DNA from: Seminavis robusta
Lineage: Eukaryota > Bacillariophyta > Bacillariophyceae > Naviculales > Naviculaceae
DNA length: 64,000 nucleotides
Assembly (NCBI GenBank): GCA_903772945.1
Contig: CAICTM010000178.1
Coordinates: forward strand, 34,463 to 98,462
Direction of reading: 5' to 3'
Below, in pieces: positions 55,798 to 64,000 of this stretch; the first letter of the stretch is position 1, and every line of letters starts with the position of its first letter. A program made the translations under genes and the position numbers. The notes under the pieces were generated by a model. The model ran no database searches. It had not been told where the DNA came from and saw only the letters and a program-made list of their open reading frames with translations.

Positions 55798-58700
55798 CGG
55801 AAGAGGAACTCCGGGGACTCGAGAAAACAGAGTATGGAGGGCTCATAAAGACCCACCTTACGAGGTTGGCAAAACTACAAGAAAATAGAGGCAAAGCATT
55901 CAACTTGATCCTAGGGCAGTGCACCCGACTATTAAAGGACAAGATGAAGCAGAACACGGACTACGATGACGTCCTGTTAAGATGCGACCCACTGGAGCTA
56001 CGAAAAATGATCCATAAGACGATCATGGCCCAGACCGATGATAATTTTGTGTACCACACATTATTCCAACTGGAAAAACAACTGTTGAATTTCCACCAAG
56101 GGAGCCTTACCGCTTCCGAATACCACGAGCAATTTTCCACGAAGAAGGACATTGCAAAATCCGTGGGTATTTCCAAGCTACACGACGCAGCACTGCTGCA
56201 TAGGACCAAACTACTCCACCCAGGCACCGAATACGCTGACCTGGGAGTCGAAGACCAGAGGACAGTCTCGGCATACGCAGAGGAACGGTACTATAGTTAC
56301 ATCTTCTTAACTAATAGTTCAGCCGAAAATACCAAGCTTAAACAGAACCTGAGGGACGACTTTGCCAAAGGCACTGATAACTATCCCCATACGTTACATG
56401 ACGTATTACATCTCTTGGACAAACACACCAAGAGTAACACTCCACGACAGTCCACTTCCCACGGAAGCTCCTTTGCTCAGACAGCACAAGGTGGGAGAGG
56501 ACGGGGTGGTGGCAGAGGAAAAGGGCGCGGAAACGCAAGCTATGACAAAGAATTCTGGAAAGACAAAGAATGCTTTAACTGCCACGAGAAAGGACATCCA
56601 GCCACGTACTGTCCTAACAAAGATAAAGATAAAGATGACGACGACAAGTCGAAGTCAAGCAAGCGTAGCAAGTCAAGCACGTCGAGCAAGAAAAGCTCTA
56701 GTAGCAGTCAAAGGAAGACCTTAGCTACTATCAGCAAACTGCAGGATAAAATGACGACCGCACTGACAACCCTGAACAAAGAACAGGATGATGCCGACTC
56801 TGACATCACGGAGTCAGATGAAGAGAAAGTAGAGAAAGGTTTCTTTACGTTCGTACCGCTGAAACGCACGACTCAGCAAGGCATAGTCGCCCACACAAAA
56901 GGATTGGACGACATAGATATGAGAGAGGTCCAGCTACTGGACAACCAGTCCACGTTGGATTTATTCTGTAATAAAGACATGGTTACCGACATCAGGAAAG
57001 CCGATCGTCCCATTAGAGTGAAGAGTACCGGAGGCAAGCTGAAGGTCCAGCACACAGCCAAGCTAGCTGGCCACAAACAGAGAGTATGGTTCGATGAAAG
57101 AGGAATCACGAACATCTTATCTGTTAAGAATGTCCGCAAGAATTGCAACATCGTCTACGACTGTCCGAAAGGAACGTACACAGTCATTAGACCAGGCCTA
57201 CCGGACGTAATATACGAAATGAACAGTGAAGGATTACACGTTCATGACCCTAGGAAAAAAGGGAAGGCACTTGTGAATACTGTCGCCGAAAATAAGGAAG
57301 GCTTCAGCAAACGACAAGTTAAAGCCGCGTCAAGCGCGAAGCTGCTGTACAAGCAACTCGTCTATTCATCGATTAAAGATTTTCGTTGGGCGATTATGAG
57401 CAATCAAATCGCAAATTGCCCTGTGACCGTCGAAGACATCGATACGGCACACGCTATATGGGGCAAGGATATTGATGCGTTGAAAGGCAAGACCACTCGG
57501 ACGAAACTGAATGCAGTGGCAGGCAATGCAATGAAAGTACCGAGAGACTTTTTGCGTTTACACAAGGATGTGTTCCTGACGATGGACATTTTCTTTGTGG
57601 CAGGAATTCCGTTCCTGTTAACGCTAAGCCGTAAAATCGATTTTACAACATCTAGACACCTGCCCAACAGGAAGCTAGAGACCATCCTAGAAGCAGTTAA
57701 GGAGGTCTATCGATTCTACAAGGCTCGTGGTTTTAAAATCACGACCATTCATGTGGACAATGAGTTTGAGCCTTTGTCCAACACAATCATGGCAATGCCG
57801 GGTGGACTGGTAGTGAACGTTGCCAGTGCTAACGAGCATGTACCCGAGATCGAACGTAGAATCCGGGTAGTCAAGGAAAGCACACGAGCTGTCCGGCATA
57901 GCCTACCGTTCACACGCATGCCAAAAATATTAACCGTCAACTTGGTGTTACAAGTCGTCAAACAGTTGACGTACTTCCCAAGTAAGGCGGGGGTCAGCCA
58001 GACAATGAGCCCCCGTATGATAATGATGGGAGAGTCCCTGGACTATAAAAAGCACCTGAGCCTGCAGTTCGGAGATTACTGCCAGGTGCATGAAGAAGAC
58101 TCGCCCCGTAACAGCATGGTAGGACGCACAAAGGCGGCCATCTGTATGGGAACGAGCGGAAATAAGCAAGGAGGCTACAAATTTATGAGCCTCCGCTCCG
58201 GCAAGAAAATTACTCGGCATTCGTGGGACAAGATCCCAATGCCCGACACAGTGATAGCTAGAGTCAATCTATTAGGAAAAGATCAGCCTAAACTACTCGT
58301 TTTTACTGATCGAAAAAATAGACCCATAGGTGATGTCGGGATCACAGGAGTGGAAGGGGAAGAAAGCAATGACGCACCCTCACTACCAATGATCCAAACC
58401 GATGAGGACCTGGACGCGGATGCTGAAACCATTGACGAAATTGATGATCCCGACGATCCCCAGGACAACGACGACGCCGAATCGATAGTCAACGAACCGA
58501 ATGAAATCAACGTTGAACCAAAAATCGAAACGATCGTTGAACCGGTTACCCAACCTATCGTTGAGACGGTAGAGGAACCGGAACCCACTACGGACTAACA
58601 GCCCCTGGAACAGATCCCAGGAGTGGACGCTGAAGCCCAAGCGGCACCTGAGCAAACGCCAGGAGTGCGCAGGTCCAGTAGAGTGAGGACACAAGCAAAG

Positions 58701-60357
58701 GAATCGTATATTCCCAGCTTTGACGGAAAGAAGTATGAGACGCCAAACGTCTGAACGTGTCTTGCATCCAGATGCACACATGTTCTACACACAGGTAGAC
58801 GAAGAACCTGATGTAATAGCAGCCATTATGACACAATTGTCATTGAAGGCTGGACTCAAGGAGTGGAAGGACAAAGCGCATGATACAGCCTTTGCCGAGA
58901 TGAAACAGTTACATCTCAGGGATACCTTCCGTCCGAAGCAAATGGAAGAACTCAGCGATATGGAACGCAAGAGTATCCTAGAGTCACACCTGTTCCTAAA
59001 GTTGAAAAGGAACGGGAAGATCAAAGGCCGAGCGGTTGCCGGAGGCAACAAACAGCGCGACTTCATCTCCAAGGAAGACGCAAGCTCGCCAACAGTGTCG
59101 ACAGAAGCAGTGCTACTCTCCTGCATCATCGACGCTGAAGAGGAAAGGGATGTGGCAGTAATTGACATCCCGAACGCCTTCATCCAGACACGAGTCGAGG
59201 ATGAAAAAGATATGGTAATCATTAGAGTAAGAGGAGTACTAGTAGACATGCTGTGTGAAATAGCCCCAGATGTCTACAAACCGTTCATGACAACGGATAA
59301 GAAAGGCAACAAGCAGCTGCTACTGCAATGCTTGAATGCCATCTACGGCACCATGGTAGCTAGCCTACTATACTACTGTAAGTTCCGGGAGACGATGGTC
59401 CGGAAACGGATTTAAGATTAATCCTTACGACCCATGTGTAGCCAACAGAATGGTGCACGGCAAGCAACAACAGTCTGCTGGCATGTAGACGACTGTAAGC
59501 TTAGCCACAAGGACTCGAAGGTTAACGACCAGCTGATCCAAGTGCTTCGTGATGAATACGAAAGCATATTCGAGGACGGCACTGGAGAGATGACGGTGAG
59601 CCGAGGAAAGGTCCACACGTATCTTGGCATGACCATAGACTTCACGACGAAGGGTCAATGCAACGTATCGATGTACAAGTACGTTGATGAAATCCTGGAA
59701 GCCTTCGAGAAGGCATCGCCAGAGGAAGGGGGCACGAAAACTAGAAGTAGTGCAGCCCCGAAAGACCTATTCACAGTAGACGAATCCTGCAAGAAGCTCC
59801 CAACGAGCAAGGCAGACACCTTTCACAGCCTGGTGGCTAAAGTGTTATTCGCTACGAAGAGAGCCCGACCAGACACAGGTACGGCGATATCGTTCCTCAC
59901 GACTAGAGTCAAGGAACCAGATAGGCACGATTGGGATAAACTAGTCCACCTCATGCAGTACATTAGACGTACTAGAAAACTACCATTAGTTCTCAAAGCC
60001 GACGGAAGCGGCATATTAAAATGGTATGTTGATGGTTCTTTCGCAGTCCATCCAAACATGAGGGGTCATACCGGAGGTGGTTTGACCATGGGCACCGGTT
60101 ACCCATTATCGACTTCGACGAAACAGAAGTTGAACACGAGAAGCTCAACTGAGAGTGAACTCGTGGCAGTTGATGACCTGATGCCATCGATCCTTTGGAC
60201 GAGGCAGTTCCTTCGGGAGCAAGGCTATGTAGTTAAAGAAACTATAGTCTATCAGGACAACAAGAGTGCCATCCTTCTAGAGAAGAACGGCAAAGCTTCT
60301 AGTAGTAAACAAACGAAGCACATCAACATTAGGTACTTCTTTGTGAGCGACAGAGTA
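55798..60357 (+). mobile_element. Damaged CoDi-like Copia gag-pol
   Basis: Gag to integrase are in one frame to a TAA at 58596-58598. Gag includes the zinc knuckle CFNCHEKGHPATYC. The protease-like site is LLDNQSTLD, with Asp-Asn-Gln-Ser-Thr where Copia has Asp-Ser/Asn-Gly-Ala. The integrase follows (TMDIFFVAGIPF, then TTIHVDNEFEPL and NEHVPEIERRIR). After the TAA the linker VRRSSRVRTQAKESYIPS continues to a TGA near 58752, then shifts frame. Reverse transcriptase carries VIDIPNAFIQT, and after two more shifts near 59405 and 59465, CWHVDDCKLSH. RNase H shows YVDGSFAVHPNMRGHTGG, NTRSSTESELVAVDDL and QDNKSAILLEKNGKAS…KHINIRYFFVSDR, then breaks off near 60357. No flanking LTRs were found. The apparent start MVKMSARCSK at 55737 lies in an older antisense fragment, so the true gag start is missing. 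The element cannot encode a working polyprotein. Confidence 0.88.
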
Positions 60358-60480
60358 CAATTCCAGATCCAAGCGAACTGGAAACGCCCTTTTAGGACGC
60401 ACATTGACTCTCAAATTAGTACTGTTTATCCTATAGTAAACTTGCCGTTTTCTAACCCACCCAAGCTGAAAAGGTCCACC

Positions 60481-63066
60481 ATGGCGCCTATCGGTCCTCA
60501 TGGTCCATTTCGCCGCAGGAAACCTCCATTAATCAGGTCAACAACACCAGGAATGACCAAACGACTACCTGCTACATCTACATCACCATTGACGCTGGCC
60601 GGAAAGGTCCCGAAACCATCGAATTCATCACCAAGTATTCGCTGTGGCATTTCGCGGTCATTCTCGCACATGGGCAACAACCACAGCAACGCGCTAAAGG
60701 AAAACGATGGATATCATCCGATCAGCCGTGGAAGGAAAGCAACCCCAAAGAGCAGAGCCACGTTGCCGCGCTTTGCCAAATCAGAACCACCAACAAACGA
60801 CAATCGATTTCTTGCTCTTGCTACACCCGACTTGTGGCTGCAGCTCAATGTCCCAGACGATGATGATAATGTTTCGCTGTCGACACTTGATACCACGGGG
60901 ACTGATTCTATTGATGAAGAGACGGCAATCACACCCCCTCGGAACAACACTCGCGACCCTGCAAAACACGTTCCCTCCAGAAAACTTCGTGTATCATCTC
61001 GACGCAACCAGCCACCGGCAATGACAACTGTCGAAATTCAGCCCCTACCACTCCCACCGGTCTTAACATCACACGAAACATCCTTTGTTCTATGGGAACA
61101 TCCAAAGAAGCAATCCAAAACGAAGACATCTATGCGACAAGTAGGCCGTGGAATGCAACAACCGCCGAGCATGCCAACAGCAGGATTAAGCAATAATATC
61201 GAGCTACGCGATGCATCCCAATGGCCAGTCCTTCCCGGCGCACACAACAAAACTACAAAGATCCCACAACCCGCGATTGCTGCTTCGAAGCCATGTTCCC
61301 AATGCAATGATCATCAGTCGAAATTCCTAGAGGCAGCGATAGGCAAATTCGCGCCACAGAGCGCAGGCACGAAATCAACAATGTACCTCCTTTCTTCTTC
61401 TGCCATGACGCCCACACCCGCCAAGAAGAAATCCAAATATCGACTAAAGCAATCCATCCATGAATTTATCACTGATCGCAAACAGGAATTATCAACTGCA
61501 CAAGATGCCGACAATGCGAGGCCCACGGATACATCACCAGATACGATTCAACCACCAAACTTAGCCCATTCTCCACTTGCGCAAGCCAGCGACACCACTA
61601 ATAGTGACACCACACTCAGCATGAAGACAACCACAGAAGCGAACGATCAGTATAACTCAACGTCATCGACTCCTGTCACCGGCAATGCTGAGAATCCCAT
61701 TGATTTAATCTCTCCTAATACGACTAGCCACAAAACACAAGGTCCTAACTCGACAACTATGCCGGTGTGGTGTATCCACTGCAACGCTCCAGCCTTTCCC
61801 ACGGTTCGTGATAGCGTCACACTCGAGGCACCTGACGATGCGATACACTATTGTACCAACTGCAACCAACTCATTCCACTGCAAAGTCCCCTGCTGGAAA
61901 CAGATACCCGCTCAGACTCACCTCTGACGATGTTGCTTTCACCAAGTCCAACCGTTGCACGCAAGACCAACAGCACCGTCAATCATACTGATGAAGAAAT
62001 CACGGCAGCAATCCAGCATCTACAAAGCACTGCAAAGCAACAGGAGATGACAGATGCCATTCCCACACCTACGGTTCCTAACGTCCATACAGACAATCTC
62101 ATCCTTTGTCCTCAGTGTCACAATCCCATGGAAGTCAGTACTATGCAGTGTGTTGATGCCACCACTGCTCTGCTTGGCATACAAGATGAGCTCATCTCGG
62201 GTCGCTACTGCAGCTCCTGTAACACGTCCTTTCCCACTCATGAAGTCTCACTTCCTGCCAAGCTACTGGCCCCTCTCTTTGACACTGTCGCTACCACTGC
62301 AATTCAGAATCAAACCCACATCTTGGAGGCATCCACTAACAGTTCCACCGTGGAACATACCGATAGCCTACCCACCAACACTCAACAGGAAGCTGCACCA
62401 CAACCAGCAGATCAACCAGTTCCCACCAAGATGTACCCAAGGCCTCCACGTTGCTTCTGTCAACAGCTTACGATCTCTCGACCTCAAGACCCATTGTGTT
62501 TCCTCTGCAAGTGGAAGGATGATCCAGAAAAGAAACTCACCTATCTGGAAACAGAATTGGCACTCCTTGTTCCCGCCAACCCAGGCAACGACACTGCCTC
62601 TGCCTGTGTAAAGAACTCCCTTCTCGAGCTACAGAGAACTCATTGTCCATTGCCTAGAGAGATTCACCAGAGAGCAACGTCCTTGGGTCTACTGGAACCA
62701 ACTCCTGATACTGATGTTCCCTCGATCCCAGGCATTATCACCATGACCATTCAAGAGTCCAAGCAAGATGCCGCCACTGCTTCACTTGGTGCTGCCAATC
62801 CCATGGCTCTTGATGCAGATGAGAGCGCCAATGAATCCAACAACAATGGCAATCAGGATGGCGACAATGGAGACACTATGAGGGATGACGACGAGGACAG
62901 CTTTGAGGATGCCAATGATGGTGCAAGGAACCACAAGACACACTACTTTGGGGTTCGTATTGAGGCAATGAATCCAGCAACCTCAGCAATGCCTATTCCC
63001 CTGGTCATGCAGCTGTTGACACTATTGTGTTCTGATGACGGTACTCAATCACCTTCAAGATCATGA
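60481..63066 (+). CDS. Cys-pair-rich low-complexity protein fused in frame to Copia
   Basis: 861 codons from the ATG at 60481, which has a good start context (CCACCATGG), although the frame is open from 59434 inside the upstream Copia element. The N-terminal 260 residues are Pro/Ser/Thr-rich and basic. Then come Cys pairs in zinc-ribbon-like spacing: CSQC (about 280); WCIHC…YCTNC (about 430-462); CPQC…YCSSC (about 543-580); CFCQQL…CFLCKW (about 658-680). An acidic Asp/Asn tract follows near 780-825. Not recognised; it could be a first protein of another mobile element or a host protein. Coding-like sequence resumes in another frame after 63040 (EGIGDFEGNGLDLDSLG), so the 3' end is frame-shifted or spliced. 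Confidence 0.5.
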   Translation: MAPIGPHGPFRRRKPPLIRSTTPGMTKRLPATSTSPLTLAGKVPKPSNSSPSIRCGISRSFSHMGNNHSNALKENDGYHPISRGRKATPKSRATLPRFAKSEPPTNDNRFLALATPDLWLQLNVPDDDDNVSLSTLDTTGTDSIDEETAITPPRNNTRDPAKHVPSRKLRVSSRRNQPPAMTTVEIQPLPLPPVLTSHETSFVLWEHPKKQSKTKTSMRQVGRGMQQPPSMPTAGLSNNIELRDASQWPVLPGAHNKTTKIPQPAIAASKPCSQCNDHQSKFLEAAIGKFAPQSAGTKSTMYLLSSSAMTPTPAKKKSKYRLKQSIHEFITDRKQELSTAQDADNARPTDTSPDTIQPPNLAHSPLAQASDTTNSDTTLSMKTTTEANDQYNSTSSTPVTGNAENPIDLISPNTTSHKTQGPNSTTMPVWCIHCNAPAFPTVRDSVTLEAPDDAIHYCTNCNQLIPLQSPLLETDTRSDSPLTMLLSPSPTVARKTNSTVNHTDEEITAAIQHLQSTAKQQEMTDAIPTPTVPNVHTDNLILCPQCHNPMEVSTMQCVDATTALLGIQDELISGRYCSSCNTSFPTHEVSLPAKLLAPLFDTVATTAIQNQTHILEASTNSSTVEHTDSLPTNTQQEAAPQPADQPVPTKMYPRPPRCFCQQLTISRPQDPLCFLCKWKDDPEKKLTYLETELALLVPANPGNDTASACVKNSLLELQRTHCPLPREIHQRATSLGLLEPTPDTDVPSIPGIITMTIQESKQDAATASLGAANPMALDADESANESNNNGNQDGDNGDTMRDDDEDSFEDANDGARNHKTHYFGVRIEAMNPATSAMPIPLVMQLLTLLCSDDGTQSPSRS

Positions 63067-64000
63067 AGGGATAGGTGACTTTGAGGGAAATGGACTTGAC
63101 TTGGACTCCCTAGGAAACATGACCCGCGATCAGCTTGTCAAGTGGCTGAATGCCTCAGATGGACTGGGGTCCCATCAATGATTATATTCGTCGATTTGCC
63201 TGTTCCTTCTAGTGCACAGCCCTGATTACGACAGCGTCATGCACTCAAGAAGATTCAAGGTGGTTCCCTTTCTCAAAGACACAACTCTTCCTCCGCCCAC
63301 AGCCTAGAGGAATCCCAAAATGCCACAGTATGCTACATTGCTGGGAAGAATCCTAAGAAGACCTTCGCGATGGCCTGTTACCCAGGGTTATCCAGTTGGC
63401 TACGTCAGCAGAGCCTTCCATCACCTGTCCCATTGCCATTTTCCAACCAAAGTCAAGGTCGATACTGAGAAGTTTGACATCCTTGGATACAGGTGGGAAT
63501 CACCGACCGTCCAGCCTTTAGAACCTAATGAAAGCCATTGCCAAGGATCCCACTCTGCAACACCCTCAGTGGATCTCCTCAGTCCAAAATTGAACAAGAT
63601 CAGCAGACAAAGAAAGCACCATGACCTTATGAAAAAGGCAGTTATCCAACATATGGATGTCATCAAGCCACCACAGTGTTTCCCCTTCAAGATCTGAATC
63701 CAAACTTGAGGATGAAATTCGTCTTTGCTCCTAGAGAAGATTGTCACTGCCAATGGCAAACCCCTGCTGTGGATCTGGAACGCCACAAATCCTATGCACT
63801 GCAGGACAGTACTATCATCTTGCCAGAAGAGTGCAAGAGACACCGTGGTGGACAAACTCACGGATATCTTCTCAGATGCCACATCTTCCCACAAGACTAT
63901 GCCCTGAAAGATGAGGAACCCTCTGTCATTCAAAGACAACCACGAAATCCAAGGGATGATTCTTGGATCAGTACTCATACAGTAGTCGCATCTCTCTCTT
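63067..64000 (+). other. Fragmented coding-like sequence to window edge
   Basis: Several plus-strand frames have protein-like stretches: DQLVKWLNASDGLG before 63180, a frame at 63320-63697, and one open from about 63630 to the end (reading FPLQDLNPNLRMKFVFAPRED…). Stops and frame changes separate them. It may be the decayed continuation of the preceding protein or element; no domain is recognised. Confidence 0.35.

Noticed and set aside
63421-63978. Minus-strand frame of 185 codons at the right edge
   Set aside because: Trp/Leu/Ser-rich without motif, opposite plus-strand coding-like pieces; likely a shadow.

Overview
The window reads as nuclear DNA of a diatom, most likely a raphid pennate. 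The signs are: short GT-AG introns (80-120 bases) in most genes; a remnant of the receptor-type nucleotide cyclase typical of diatoms; secreted proteins with von Willebrand D / GDPH domains; a plastid-lipid-associated protein whose leader carries an Ala-Phe motif; LRR membrane proteins; and several fragments of Copia elements that resemble diatom CoDi elements. The assignment rests on recalled family features, not on a search.

The left two thirds (1-45 kb) is gene-bearing. In order: a tandem-GNAT acetyltransferase running off the left edge (-); a small secreted aromatic-rich protein (-); a six-exon SNF2/RING ATPase with an F-box and an inserted bromodomain (+); a secreted chitin-binding-like/double-VWD protein (+); an intron-containing tRNA-Pro (-); a membrane-anchored FkbM methyltransferase (+); a Copia scrap (-); a plastid fibrillin (+); an LRR membrane protein (-); a one-pass membrane protein with LKKT-like motifs (+); a broken receptor cyclase (+); a multi-pass membrane protein (+); a U-box protein (-); an Asn/Tyr-rich secreted one-pass membrane protein (-); an intact pogo/Tigger-like transposase (-); a MYND-finger protein followed by a decayed paralogue (+); and DPM1 (-). 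Splice junctions were placed by hand, and every multi-exon gene keeps frame across them.

The right third (45-64 kb) is repeat territory: degenerate duplications (47-48 kb), a 330-bp direct repeat pair, an AT-rich array of about 500-bp units (50.5-52.07 kb), a Copia LTR and gag inserted in the last unit of that array, three further tandem arrays (257, 80 and about 120 bp), and a large damaged Copia gag-pol (55.8-60.36 kb). The RNase H frame of that element runs without a stop into an unrelated Cys-pair-rich protein (60.5-63.07 kb).

The most interesting items are the SNF2 protein with its bromodomain placed inside ATPase lobe 1, the AT-rich array as a possible centromere-type or heterochromatic locus, the candidate actin-binding membrane protein, and the chimeric ORF at the right end. 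No prokaryotic-style operon, CRISPR array or defence system was seen.
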